Below, piece by piece: positions 1 through 23,500 of a DNA stretch of 64,000 bases; position 1 is the first letter of the stretch; each line of letters starts with the position of its first letter. The notes under the pieces are model-generated. The model searched no databases and was not told the DNA's origin. It saw nothing but the letters and a program-made list of their open reading frames with translations. The DNA is taken from NCBI RefSeq assembly GCF_022458985.1, contig NC_061773.1:4470001-4534000 (forward strand). Reading direction: 5' to 3'. A program made the translations under genes and the position numbers. Source of the DNA: Mugil cephalus (Eukaryota; Chordata; Actinopteri; Mugiliformes; Mugilidae).

Positions 1-3000
1 GTGCTTTGGTTCAGGAGTACCAGGTTCAGCTCGTTTCCCATCTCAAAGCTGTAGTGGAGCTGATCAGAGACGTCGGGGTCGAAGGCGGGGATGCGTCCGA
101 TCACTCCTGTGGGGAAGCTGCTGGATTTGTCTGTCACATAGTTGTTGAAGATGATCTGGAAGTTTTTGAGCACCGGCATGTTGTCGTTCTTGTCGACGAG
201 TTTGATGTGGACTGTGGCGCGGCTGACCAGAGGGGCGGAGGTGGCCTGGACCACGATAACATACTCAGACCTCAGCTCATAGTCCAGGTCTATCAGGGCA
301 GTCAGTTCTCCAGAGAAGATATCCAGCTGAAACACCTCTGGGATGTTCCCCTCCACTATCTGATACATAATCTGTGCATTGCTGCCTTCGTCTGGGTCTG
401 TGGCTGATATGTGAGCAACTACGAGGCCTATGGGGCTGTTTTCCTCAACCATGATGTCAAACTCATCCGTATCAAACACGGGAGGGTTGTCGTTCACATC
501 TAAGATTGTTACTTGAATGTTAACCGGTGTCTTCAGAGCAGGAACACCTTTATCTACAGCAAATGCCTGCAGGCTGTAAACAGGAACGTTCTCTCTGTCT
601 AGTCTTCGTAGCGTGCGAACAATGCCAGAGGTGGATTCAATTATGAAGTCTCCATCACCGTCTTCGCCGCCCTGGAAAGTGTAGAAAACACGGCCGTTGA
701 GGCTAGAGTCTCTGTCGATAGCAGACACCTGAACCACACTAGTGAAGACTGCCACGTCTTCCATCACGGAGCCCACGTAGTGGTCTCTGATAAAACGGGG
801 GGAGTTGTCGTTCACGTCGTTCACCAGGATCTCCAGGTAGGTTGTGTCAGACTTCTGTGGGATGCCGTTGTCCCGCGCAGTAATTGCTAGCGTATAAGAA
901 ACCTGGTCCTCATAGTCCAGCTCCATCTCTGTAGTGACAGCTCCTGTGTCTGGGTCGATGTCAAACTGAGGGATGCTGTCATCCATGAAGTAGGTAATGC
1001 GAGCGTTCTCACCTGTGTCTTCATCTGTGGCACTTATCACAACCACGGTGGTGCCCACGGGTCGGTCCTCGTTGATGTTGACGGTGTAATGCGAGCTCTG
1101 AAACACGGGCCGGTGTGTGTTGGCATCTGTGACATTAACAAACACCTTTGCGGTGTCGAAGCGAGTTCCGTCACTGGCAGTGACGGTGAGGGCGTACTGA
1201 CGCTCCAGTTTGTAGTCTAACGGCAGAGCCAGCGTGATGAGTCCACCTCCACTCTGACTCGTGATGGAGAATCTGTTGCGGGTGTTACCACTGGATATCT
1301 GATACGTCACCACACTGTTGATGTCCTGATCCACAGCTGATACTGTCACCACGCTGGTCCCCACGGCCGCATCCTCATTCAGTCGCATGTAATACGCCTT
1401 CTGAGTGAACTCTGGGTTGTTGTCATTGACGTCTAGAATTGTCATGGTAATGCTGGCTGACGACGACATGACAGGGTAACCCTGATCACGGGCCTCTACT
1501 CCAAAGTTGTAAAAGTCCACACTCTCCCTGTCCAGCTCAGCTGCCACTACAATCCACCCTGTGCTGTTGTTGATGGTGAAGGGGAAGTTTGGCGTGGTTT
1601 CAGTGAGGCGATACTCCAGCCTAGAGTTGTCTCCAGAGTCTGCATCCACAGCTTGGATGTGGATGATGGAGTAGCCCAGTGGCACATTCTCGAGCACGGT
1701 GGCCTGGAACGGAGTGCTGACAAAAATGGGGGCATTGTCATTAATGTCCAACACCTGCACCGTGACCAGGCCGCTGATGTTAGACAGCGGAGGACGTCCT
1801 CCATCCTGAGCTCTGATTCTTAGGGTGTATTCTTTGTTTGCCTCGTAATCCAGGTGGCTGACCAGGTCCATTTTACCTGTCTGAGCATCGATATAAAACT
1901 GCCCGCGGGTGTTTCCACTCATGATGCTGAAGTGGACAACAGCGTTGCTCCCTCTGTCCTGATCTGTGGCTGTGACCTGAAGGATCTCTGTGTTAGGGGT
2001 CATGTCTTCTGGCACCTGGACCACGTAGCGTTTCTCACTGAACTGAGGAGCGTTATCATTATCGTCCTCTACCACAATGTGAACAGTAGCGGTGGCGCTG
2101 CGGGGCCCGGGGTCACGGCCTTGGTCATTTGCCTCAACTAAAAGCATATAGGATTCAACCTCCTCTCTGTCTACCAGGCCTTTAGTGCGGATGACACCAG
2201 ACCTCGAATCAATTTCAAACACGTCATTGGACCCATTACTATTGAGGACGTGGTAGAGGATGTTACCGTTAACAGGTGCGTCCCCGTCTGTGGCCCTCAC
2301 CGTTAAAACCTCATAGCCTATTTCTAAGTTCTCCCTGATGCTTTCCTTGTAGTCTTGCTGCTCAAACACAGGGTCGTGGTCATTAGTGTCGCTGACTGTG
2401 ATCGTGAGGGTGGCCATGCCCGTACGTCGGGGTGTGCCATGGTCAACTGCAGTCACGCGAAACACATGTGTGTCTTTTGTTTCCCGGTCCAGCACCTCTA
2501 TTGTAGACACTACACCGCTGGCAGGGTCAACAGCAAAGAGGCTGTTGGAGCGGCTGTCAAAGAGTGCCTCTATGAAGTACTCCAGCCTGCCGGCCTCCCC
2601 CTCATCCACATCCACCGCTTTCAAAACAACAACAGAAGTCCCAGCTGGCTTATTCTCTGCCACTGCCACTTGGTACATCGGGGGCTGAAACTGGGGGCTG
2701 CTGTTGGTGCTTCTCCTCCTCCTCCTGCTGCTCACAATCCCTGAATCAGACTGAGCTGCCTTCTCTAAGAGCTTCTCTAGGTGACCTTGCTTGAAAGGAC
2801 CCTGCCCCACACGCCAGTGGATGGAGATGGGGTTGACTTTAACATTCAGTCCGTCCTCTGTGAGCGCGTCACAGAGCAGGTCCAGCTCCAGGAGGGTGTC
2901 CTGTCTCCAGCACAGAGTCTTAGACACAAATAAGTCCCCCTCAGAGAAGTAAAACTCATGGCTGTTAGTGACTCTGCAGCGAATAGCGGGGCCTGGCAGC

Positions 3001-3473
3001 AGACCCCCAACTGGAAATAAAGCAGAGTGTGCTTGGTGGCACTCTGAGCTGTGGTGGCCGCGGGTGTTGTACAAACTGAGGACTTCCATGTCCCACAGAG
3101 GACTTCTTTGACGCGTGTTTGAACAGTTCCTACCGTGGACATGCACATCGTACTGGCTGGTGATGAGGTGCCTGTATCCGGAGTCCTCACAGTCCGCTAC
3201 AGTGTACACAGTGAAGGGGTTTGAGCGCAGCCTGGGGCACTTTATAGAGTCCGAAACAAACACAATGCCCGCCGCCGCGTCAGTCTCCAGGAAGCGCTCC
3301 GTGAATTTAGGAGCGAGTACCTGATCCAGAGCGCACGGTGCGCCCCGCTCCATGCTGACCAACACTGTCCTCGGCTCCGCATCCTCCCCGATGTGAACTG
3401 TGTAGCAATCCGCCAGCGAAAACACTTTACACGACAAGAAAATCAACAACAGATCCCATTTAAAGAAGTGCAT
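1..3473 (-). CDS. celsr2: CELSR2-type seven-pass cadherin (Flamingo family), first coding exon, partial
   Basis: The minus strand is open from an ATG at 3473-3471 to the window edge (about 1157 codons), so this is the 5' part of a giant first exon. The protein starts with a hydrophobic signal peptide (MHFFKWDLLLIFLSCKVFSL). A roughly 230-residue N-terminal region follows, then an arginine run at residues 250-254 that could be a furin site, then tandem cadherin repeats. Eight repeats are complete and the ninth is cut. Linkers carry the calcium-binding motifs DTNDHDP, DDNDNAP, DINDNAP, DVNDNNP, DVNDNSP and DVNDNPP; one linker reads DANTHRP, as is usual in CELSR proteins. Wording such as VFEQQDYKES and YEVLTVRATDGDAP fits CELSR2 better than CELSR1. 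Family members are adhesion GPCRs acting in planar cell polarity and neuronal wiring. The EGF, laminin-G, GAIN and seven-pass parts must lie beyond the window start. Family assignment is near certain; the paralogue is probable. Confidence 0.93.
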   Translation of the reverse strand, partial: MHFFKWDLLLIFLSCKVFSLADCYTVHIGEDAEPRTVLVSMERGAPCALDQVLAPKFTERFLETDAAAGIVFVSDSIKCPRLRSNPFTVYTVADCEDSGYRHLITSQYDVHVHGRNCSNTRQRSPLWDMEVLSLYNTRGHHSSECHQAHSALFPVGGLLPGPAIRCRVTNSHEFYFSEGDLFVSKTLCWRQDTLLELDLLCDALTEDGLNVKVNPISIHWRVGQGPFKQGHLEKLLEKAAQSDSGIVSSRRRRRSTNSSPQFQPPMYQVAVAENKPAGTSVVVLKAVDVDEGEAGRLEYFIEALFDSRSNSLFAVDPASGVVSTIEVLDRETKDTHVFRVTAVDHGTPRRTGMATLTITVSDTNDHDPVFEQQDYKESIRENLEIGYEVLTVRATDGDAPVNGNILYHVLNSNGSNDVFEIDSRSGVIRTKGLVDREEVESYMLLVEANDQGRDPGPRSATATVHIVVEDDNDNAPQFSEKRYVVQVPEDMTPNTEILQVTATDQDRGSNAVVHFSIMSGNTRGQFYIDAQTGKMDLVSHLDYEANKEYTLRIRAQDGGRPPLSNISGLVTVQVLDINDNAPIFVSTPFQATVLENVPLGYSIIHIQAVDADSGDNSRLEYRLTETTPNFPFTINNSTGWIVVAAELDRESVDFYNFGVEARDQGYPVMSSSASITMTILDVNDNNPEFTQKAYYMRLNEDAAVGTSVVTVSAVDQDINSVVTYQISSGNTRNRFSITSQSGGGLITLALPLDYKLERQYALTVTASDGTRFDTAKVFVNVTDANTHRPVFQSSHYTVNINEDRPVGTTVVVISATDEDTGENARITYFMDDSIPQFDIDPDTGAVTTEMELDYEDQVSYTLAITARDNGIPQKSDTTYLEILVNDVNDNSPRFIRDHYVGSVMEDVAVFTSVVQVSAIDRDSSLNGRVFYTFQGGEDGDGDFIIESTSGIVRTLRRLDRENVPVYSLQAFAVDKGVPALKTPVNIQVTILDVNDNPPVFDTDEFDIMVEENSPIGLVVAHISATDPDEGSNAQIMYQIVEGNIPEVFQLDIFSGELTALIDLDYELRSEYVIVVQATSAPLVSRATVHIKLVDKNDNMPVLKNFQIIFNNYVTDKSSSFPTGVIGRIPAFDPDVSDQLHYSFEMGNELNLVLLNQS

Positions 3474-3790
3474 CGCTCCTCAGTTTGTGTTCCGACGGGT
3501 GTCCGAGTGGGAATTTCTGCAGCTCCTTATTTCTCTAAACTTTCCGCCGGCGAGTTTCCTCTTTGTTGCAGAAGAGCCATGCTCTCAGCGGGCGCACTTC
3601 TCTCCGCTCAGTCCGGCTGGTTCTGGAGAAGGGAGAGCCGCAGTAACCTTGGTCGGAGCTGCTCTCACACGCGGACACACACCACTCACTCACACCGGCA
3701 ACAGCAACAGTAACAGCCGCGACACCTCCGCTCCGTCCCCGCAACTCCGCCTGAATGAGAAAAATGGCTCCGGCTACCCCTGCGCCTTGA
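3474..3790 (-). promoter_or_regulatory. celsr2: Probable 5'UTR and promoter-proximal region of celsr2
   Basis: This is GC- and CpG-richer sequence directly upstream of the celsr2 ATG on the minus strand. No splice acceptor is obvious between it and the start codon, so the 5'UTR is probably contiguous with the coding exon. The transcription start cannot be placed from sequence alone. Short open frames on either strand here are not supported as genes. Confidence 0.45.
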
Positions 3791-3812
3791 GGCTCCTCAT
3801 TATCATAAACCG

Positions 3813-3814
<2 letters not shown>

Positions 3815-3890
<76 letters not shown>

Positions 3891-3902
3891 GAGAGAGAGA
3901 GA
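3815..3902. repeat. (GT)n(GA)n compound microsatellite
   Basis: About 26 GT units (3815-3867) run straight into a GA tract (3867-3902) interrupted once by GACA. It lies about 340 bp upstream of the celsr2 start codon, so it is near or within the promoter. Confidence 0.97.
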
Positions 3903-5953
3903 ACAGCTCTGTTAGGGGTCTGAGTACTTGACAGAAACCCTGCCACTGGAGATAAATGGTAACTTCCTAAAAGCTTCATTTATTAAAGCAGAACAACAGA
4001 CTTCAGACTCAGATTGATTAAGATTCCGCTTGACAACATTAATTAATTACATTATTTTTCAACCATCTTTGAGCCTCTTATTTTTTGCAGAAAGACTCTT
4101 TACAGTCCTCCAGAGAGGAGGAACACAACAAAGACCATCCTTCACCCACCACCACTCACCTCCTGCAGGTTACTTATTAACTTCAACAATTCCCTCAGAT
4201 CGTTGCTCCTCAGTGACCTCGTTTTAACCTACTAAAGGTGGTCCCGAAAAGTGGGCAGTTTCATGTAAATACAAACTTCTCCTTTTACTTCCTCATTTCT
4301 ATTCAGATCGTGCACTTGTATGTGCCTTAACATTTTTTTCTTTCTTTTTTTTCAGGTTTTATTGATTCAAAGGATCGACGATTTAAGTAGAAATGAGAAT
4401 CATTACACATTTTAGCAGAGTTGCTCTAGAAGCTATGATCACTTTATTATTCTACAAACAAGTTTTAAACTATTAACATGAGAAAAACTCAGCTTTGTGA
4501 GAAAAATAAATAAGTGAGAGGACACAAGTAAAAGCCTTTTCTAGCGGAGAGCAGTGGGACTCAGCTCAATAAAATCAAATAAAACTTTGAGCTCAGCTGA
4601 TACTAGAGTGCTGGTGACGCCTGGTGGACAAACCGCAGTCACACAACACAAGAGTCCCGTGTGTACCTGGTCATGACACAAGAATTTCCATGAAGGATTT
4701 TCATTGATGTTGTTTTGCATGAATATACAGTATGAGGCTTTTTTTTTTAAACTTAATTTTTTTAGGCCTCTGCTCAAAAGCTGCAAAGCCATAATGAAAA
4801 GAGGATATCAACCACAAGTTCAATTTGGATAATGTTGATGTCATAAGAAACACTTGTGAGATTTGTTCAGATGGTTAAATAGTGGTATATACTGCACATC
4901 ACAGGTTAAACCTTGTAAAAAAAAAAAAAAAAAATATGACTTCTAGAAGAAAAGCCCATAAAAAACTCACGCATAAAGAAACACAGAATATTAAAAATTA
5001 AATTATAACACACCCAACAGGCAACTCTATCACTAAGAAATGAGTTTGCTATGAATATTTAAACATGCTTTTATTCTTGCTTTGATTAGTTTTAAGAGGA
5101 CCACTCAACTTTTCTATTAGTTATTTTCAGTCTCATCCAAATGTAATAATAATAAAAAAAGAGCTCTGACAAAATCAAATGGTCTTGCTCTTATATAGCG
5201 CTTTTCTACCTACTCAAAGGTACTCAAAGTGCTTTTACAGTCAGAGACACATCCACCCATTCGTTCACACAAGCACACACACATTCACATACCAGTGCCA
5301 GTTACACTGGGAGCAACTGGGGGTTCAGTATCTTGCTCAAGGACACTTCGGCATATGGCACACTCGGGGGATTGAACCGCTAACCCTTCGGTTCATGGAC
5401 AATCCGCTCTACATCACAGCTAGGAAATGCTGTTCTGTGGCACAAGTTAAGAAAATCTTATTTAGGAGCTAGATTTTTTACAGGATGCATCTTTTAAGAC
5501 AAAAAAAAAAAAGGATGCAGAAAAAAAATCAACATCTGGGATGCAACTGAACTGCAGCGAGGACTCTTAAATGAAGCTGAATGATTTGAGATGTTTATCG
5601 AATACAGATGAATAAATAAAAGCTTTTCCTCAAATGAAAAGATTTTAGAAGCCAGATGGTTAGAAAATGTAGACATGCATCCTAATAAGACCTTTAATCC
5701 CTTTAGTCACCAAGACGTAAAACTGAGCAGTTAATGGAAGACTTTAATGTTGTTTTAATAAGGTACTAGTGCCTTCTCAAGTGTTTATTCATCAAGAGTA
5801 TTTATAAATGTTTATATTCGCTTTCCAAATGTTTTTTGCTGAACTTCAGCTGAAATGTTGGGTGTTCCTTAAAGTTTATGCCTTGAGTTGAGCATAAGTT
5901 GTCCAGCGCAGCACATCAAGACAAAGAATGAAACAAATGAAAAGCGAGCGTAG
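3903..5953. other. Intergenic region between celsr2 and the 3' end of capzb
   Basis: AT-rich sequence with poly(A) runs (for example 4917-4934) and no supported gene. Short open frames here have no recognisable similarity. The interval 5180-5430 is an interspersed repeat and is listed separately. Confidence 0.6.
5180..5430. repeat. Widespread teleost interspersed repeat (unclassified)
   Basis: The segment reads like a repeat I recognise from many fish genomes. It begins near TATATAGCGCTTTTCTACCT, has a middle with TCTTGCTCAAGGACACTTCG, and ends near GGACAATCCGCTCTACATCA. I cannot name the family from sequence alone. The copy is diverged and its ends are uncertain. Confidence 0.6.
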
Positions 5954-5954
5954 C

Positions 5955-6057
5955 ATTTTACTGTTTTTATTGTTGCTGGAGGCTCTAATACAATATGAAT
6001 CATAAGCTTTACAAAATAAAAACAAACAAAAAAAATACAACAAATAGATTCCCCTCC

Positions 6058-6089
<32 letters not shown>

Positions 6090-6940
6090 AAACAGGCAAA
6101 GGTTTCCACCGAGACACAAAGACAAACTGTGACCCCCAACAAAGACATAGTAGGTGAGGAGAGAGAAGAGTTGAATACGCTGAACAGAGGGGAAGGAACT
6201 GTCATGTTACGCTCAGTGTAGGGGAGGAGGGAGTTGATGACGATGATGTGATAATAACAGTCCGTCCCCGTGTTTGAGAAGTCTACACTTCCACCTCCTG
6301 CAGCCTCACGCACCCAACACAGGCTCATGTGTTGGATAAAGTGTAAAAACCTTCATGGACACACAGATAGGCCGCCCTTGTGTTTACATCGTCCAGAGGA
6401 TTATATATGGACAGTTATATTTCTATACAAATATATCAGAGGGATGTCATAGTCAAAAAAAAAAAAAAAGGTGCAAGAAAGGAATTTAATGAAGGTAATA
6501 ATGACACCACCGCTGAGCCTACACGTCTACAGTCTGTGTCTGCCTCCTCGGCACAGAGGGACAGCAGGGCCTTTTGAAACTGACTGAGGACACAACAGCT
6601 GTGAGAACATCGGGGATTATTACTACAATGACCCTCACACTGCATCGTTAACCGTGGTAATACTATCATTATATCCATAACATGGGAGAGAGCCAACAGA
6701 GGGGAGGAGAGAAACGGGGAGGGGGGGCGTGAGTGAATGGCTTCATGGCAGATGAGATGCATGAAAACAAAAAAAAACAGACAGGAAAAAAACAAAACAA
6801 ATAAAAAGCTAAGCATTTTCTCCTTTTTTGTTGTTGTCCACAAATAAACAAGAGTGCAGCGTTGAGACAGGTGAGGAGGGAGGGCAACGAAACAGAGAAA
6901 AGATGGTGGAGATGAGGCAGGGAGAGAGAGAGAGAGAGAC

Positions 6941-6979
<39 letters not shown>

Positions 6980-7023
6980 CAGATATAGAGAGAGAGAGAG
7001 AGGAGAAAACAACCGTAGCATCT
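5955..7023 (-). other. capzb: Probable 3'UTR of capzb
   Basis: Sequence 3' of the beta-2 stop codon on the minus strand. A candidate AATAAA lies at 5972-5967 (TTTATT on plus), giving a UTR of about 1.05 kb. It contains a U run of about 30 (plus-strand A run near 6057-6086) and a CU tract (plus-strand GA repeat 6921-7003). Open frames within it are low-complexity and not credible genes. The true cleavage site needs transcript data. Confidence 0.5.
6921..7003. repeat. (GA)n microsatellite, imperfect
   Basis: GA dinucleotides interrupted by several GACAGATA and GATA units. It ends about 20 bp from the capzb beta-2 stop codon and would be transcribed as a CU-rich tract in the 3'UTR. Confidence 0.95.
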
Positions 7024-19247
<12,224 letters not shown>

Positions 19248-19250
<3 letters not shown>

Positions 19251-20538
19251 GTCTGCGGCGGTCTCAGCGGGGCAGGGAGCACGGATTCACCGACGACTGT
19301 ACACCTTGGCTTCACTGCGATTTAACAAGTCGCTCCACTCGTTTCTTGTTGTTTTGTTGTTTTCTTAGTCCCCCGCGGAAGATGTTTTGTTCGCCTCTCC
19401 CTCAGTGAACCCAGCCCTGTCAGCGAAATCCACTTCCTCAACCGGGCTACAGGAAGGAGGCTGCAGTCAGAAAACAGGCCTCGGTTGCATGTCCGGGTCA
19501 CTCCGGGCTCTGTCTGAAGCAGCCAATAGCGAAGGAGCGAGAAAGGCATTGCCAAGTATGGAAAGAGAGGAGTGGTGCAGTAAATATGCTGTCAGAGAGG
19601 GCAGTAGACAGACGTGCACGCTGATGGAGCGCAATAAAAAATAAAATAAAATAAAAATAAAAATAAAAGAGAAGATGGAAATTTCAATTTCTACTTTATT
19701 TATAAACACGTTTCTTTGTTATAAACTGTGCTTGTTATTGCTTTTTAATATACACGGTGACATATTTTCCTACCTTTATATCCTCATCTTCTCTGTGTAG
19801 TCATATCCTACAGCTGCAATATTTGAAGATTAACAATGTTGCTGGAAACACAGACAGTATTGTTTTTAGCAAAATGTGTCGAGTTTAGTAGAGTCGCGCA
19901 ATTTCTGTTTCAAAATATGCTACACCTAATGACCTCTGGGACTAAACATTTCATAAAACGTAATGTGAAGTATGAAACCATTATTGCAGATGTAACTTAA
20001 AACGGGAACAGGTGACTACATGTTGAGTGTCTGGTGTGCAGCAGTTGTGAATGCATGCATAATTTCCTGTGCATACAATTATATGGGTGGAATAACAGAC
20101 ACTTTTACAGGCAGTGAAAAGAAGAAGCTGTGTTATAAAGAAGAACTTCAGTTGAAGTGGAGGAAATAACTCACTGAAGTGCCAGCAAGCATAATATAAT
20201 ATAATATAATATAATATAATATAATATAATATAATATAATATAATATAATATAATATAATATTTATATATCTGATAAAATACATACAACGCAATACAATA
20301 TGTAGTGGATAAAACATCAACTTGAATTTCCTCACATACAAATTAATGTCTGAAGTTATTTCTGGGAGTCTAGAAGAAAGAGGGAATTAAAAGAAATATA
20401 AATTGACAAGCAAAATCCCTTAAATTCTCATACTATGCATAAGTGATCTTGTATCCATGAATGAAGGTAGTGATGGGAATTCGCGTGACTTCACGTTTAT
20501 CTCGCGATGTTTCGTGGGCCGGTTTGACAGCAGGAAAC
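19248..20538. promoter_or_regulatory. Divergent intergenic promoter region, capzb (minus) and micos10 (plus)
   Basis: The two start codons are 1.29 kb apart and transcribed away from each other. Both ends are CpG-richer than the middle. The capzb 5'UTR occupies the left end (19251 upward, extent unknown), and the micos10 5'UTR probably begins near 20470-20538. The middle holds an AAATA-rich stretch (19630-19668) and an ATAAT microsatellite. Two separate core promoters are more likely than one shared promoter, but sequence alone cannot decide. Confidence 0.55.
20191..20262. repeat. (ATAAT)n pentanucleotide microsatellite
   Basis: About 14 uninterrupted copies of the 5-bp unit, located about 280 bp upstream of the micos10 start codon. 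Confidence 0.97.
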
Positions 20539-23500
20539 ATGGCGGACCAACTGGGAAGGAAATGGGACCGCTGCTTTGCCGATACAGCCGTGAAAACAGG
20601 TTCATTTGTTTTACTACGTGCTCATTTCTATTACTTGAAACTGACGGTGGGCATGTGGCAGTGTGTCTCACCCGATAAATTAGGTTCGCTACAAGTCAAG
20701 GTCGGAGTCTAGGTCCTTTTATAGCGGGAGATTAGTCTGACCACTGTGGAACAGCTACTGAGGGTCAAAGTTGTCCACTGAAAGTTTAAAACATATGTGT
20801 AGATTAAAGAAATATGTGGATGACGAAACCCCGAGAAGTAGTTAATTCGGTGTATCCTGTTTGGTTATTTCCACTCTCTCTATCTCCCACAGAATAAACC
20901 AATATTTCACGTTTAAGTGCCAGTATAATTATATTATAAATATATATATATACACTATAAGTATAATGTATCATTAATGTCACTGCTTAAACTACGTCTC
21001 CATAATAGGTAGCATGGAGGGCATGTGCAAAATGAGACTAAATGAACATAAAATGTGATTTTTATATATAGACAATGACATTGTGAAGCTGAAGGGAACA
21101 TGTCAATGCTGGCTCTGGAGCACCACTGGCACCTGATATTAACATGTAATGTAAATCTGGATACAGACTGATCTGATCCACAGGTCTCCACATTTACACC
21201 TCATATTACAATAGGAGGTTGTTATCTTAATACTGCCCACTTGTCTGGGCTATGTTTTTCCACTGCTGGTCTGAAATTACTGCTTCTACCTGTAGGTTTC
21301 TTTAGACATGCTGGAGCGAGCAGGATGAGGAGGAGTTAGGCAACCTTTTAACCCATGGGACTGACGTTTTGTCTGAAAGTGGTCATGTTATATAGATTGA
21401 ATTTACAGCCAGCATTCATAGGCTTGTTTTTTTTTCTGCTTCTTCTTTTTAAATCCAGAGAACTTTTCTGGATTCGGATCACATGTTATGCTGTAATGCC
21501 AGGTCTAAAAGGATAATAGTATCCAGGGACAAGATTTATGGTTGCTACATACTAAAATATGATACTCATATTTTCAGATTTGAAGACAGCTTTTTGCGGT
21601 GAGAAAAATGCACAAGAGCTCACAGTAGACTGAAAAAAATGTATAGTTCATGCTTTAGAAAGGATTTGGTTAGTTACTTATTCTTGGTTGGTGTGTTGTC
21701 TATAGCAGATGGTAGTGTGCATTTTCCCATTTTGGAGAAGCAGACTAAAGTACCAGCACAGATGGTAAGCAGTGAACTAGTGTGGATAGGGCCATAAGCA
21801 AACCATATTGCAGCCACTGTTTGGAATGTACTTAGGAGAGCTATCTTATTTTTTAAAATGATGAAGATGGGAGTGAACAAATAAACTTGCTTTATAGAAA
21901 TATATGTTATTAATGTCACTGCAGTCTAAATCACAAATACAGAATATTCTCCAAAATAAGCCAGAATTAGCTCCCGCTCTTGAAAGTTGGTCGTTTGTAT
22001 GGTTGTCCAGGCATCTCTGCGATTTATGAGACGTCTCTGCTCTCAGCTGTGTGCTTGATCTGGTGCTAACTTAGTTCACACTGACAGTAAATGCAGTTAA
22101 CTTTGAACTTGTCAAGAGAAGCATCTGGCACAGCTTTCCACAGCATTTTCTGCCGCTTTGATCAGTTCAGACTACCGTTTGAGCCCAGGCTGTAATAACA
22201 AAAAACGTGCATGCATTTATAGAGTGTTTAAAAAAAAAATGTGGGATTAAAAGGAATATGCATTACCGTTACTTTGGTGAGTTAAAACTTTTGTTGGGAT
22301 CTAAATTACTTACAACCCCACCGTGAAGAAACCAAACTTTTCCTCTTTAAGTTTAGTGTAGGCGATGGTCCTGCACTATATCTTAGTGTTATGAAGGGTG
22401 GGTGGGCTCAGCTAAATAACAGAAACACTGTATTTGATTCACTCCGGTTTAACACGCCACAAACTATATCCTCCAAGAGGATCATAAAGTTAAATTACCA
22501 TCTTTCTGAGGCGGTTTCAACATAAACTGGACATTATAAGTGTCATGAAGGGGGATTTAGTGCTGGCCTGTTGCATTAGAATACATTTGCTTTCACTAGT
22601 AGTTTAGAGGACAGGCGGTTACAGAAAATGAGTGAATGAATGAATGTTTTAGTTTCCAGCTTTTCCTGAGTGTTGTTTCAGTTTCAAAATTTATTTGCCA
22701 TATTTCGTTCAATGTTCGGCACTCAGATACTTAGACTGGCAAACAATTCATCCCAAAAGACACTTAGTGACGTCAACTTTGGCTCAATAAATTGTGTTTC
22801 TTGCTGGGAGGAAAAACATCTGCATTGGGGCATTTCTTTGAGCGTAGCAAACTGCCAGCTGTGCCAAGGTGTCTCTGGTAACCAGAGAAACTCTGCAGCA
22901 TATGTTCTGCTCAGGGGGTTGAATAAAAAAAGCATTTCTCTGTTGGTCTGAACTTTCCATGACCATTCAGTAATATATCCTTCACTTTTTTTTGTAGCTT
23001 TATGTGAGTGTCTTAGTAACTCTTAGCAGTATAAATCATAGATTTTTGGTGCAAAATGATGTGCTGCATTTACCTGCAGAAGAGAGGAAAATAACAAGAG
23101 TTGTTGTAGTGTCGCTCTAGAACCCAGATAACTGTCACAGTCTCACACAGTGAGCGAATTGGCCAGTGATAGAAGACGAAGAGGGTCCTGGGACAGGAGA
23201 AACTATCTGGATGTGGGTTGAAGCTACAGGGGGAGGCAATCAGCAACATCAGGAAACAACTGTGTTTATTGGAAATGTGGTGTTTAATTTTCAGGAACAC
23301 AATTTTAGTGAGACAGGCTGTGAATAGTCGGCGACCATATTAGTCCTGCAGAGCAGCACGGCATTGACGGAACAAGCTGGAGATTATTGGAGAGTTCTCA
23401 TTTAGTTTAGTAATAGTCACTCCAACTATTTGCTTTTGCAATCCTTTCCTACTGAGCACCCAAAAGGTCACACTGCTGCCAAGTTTTTTCTGGACTACTT

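Noticed and set aside
6-3324. Several open frames on the plus strand and in other minus frames across 1-3324
   Set aside because: They overlap the continuous celsr2 coding exon, which has a signal peptide and cadherin repeats. They are antisense or frame-shifted shadows.
3393-3915. Plus-strand frames of 106 and 142 codons upstream of celsr2
   Set aside because: One runs through the (GT)n(GA)n microsatellite, giving repetitive Val-Cys and Arg-Glu, and both lie in the celsr2 5'UTR/promoter. No similarity recognised.
5869-6887. Minus-strand frames rich in Phe and Ser in the capzb 3'UTR
   Set aside because: They are translations of poly(U) and CU-rich tracts downstream of the capzb stop codon.
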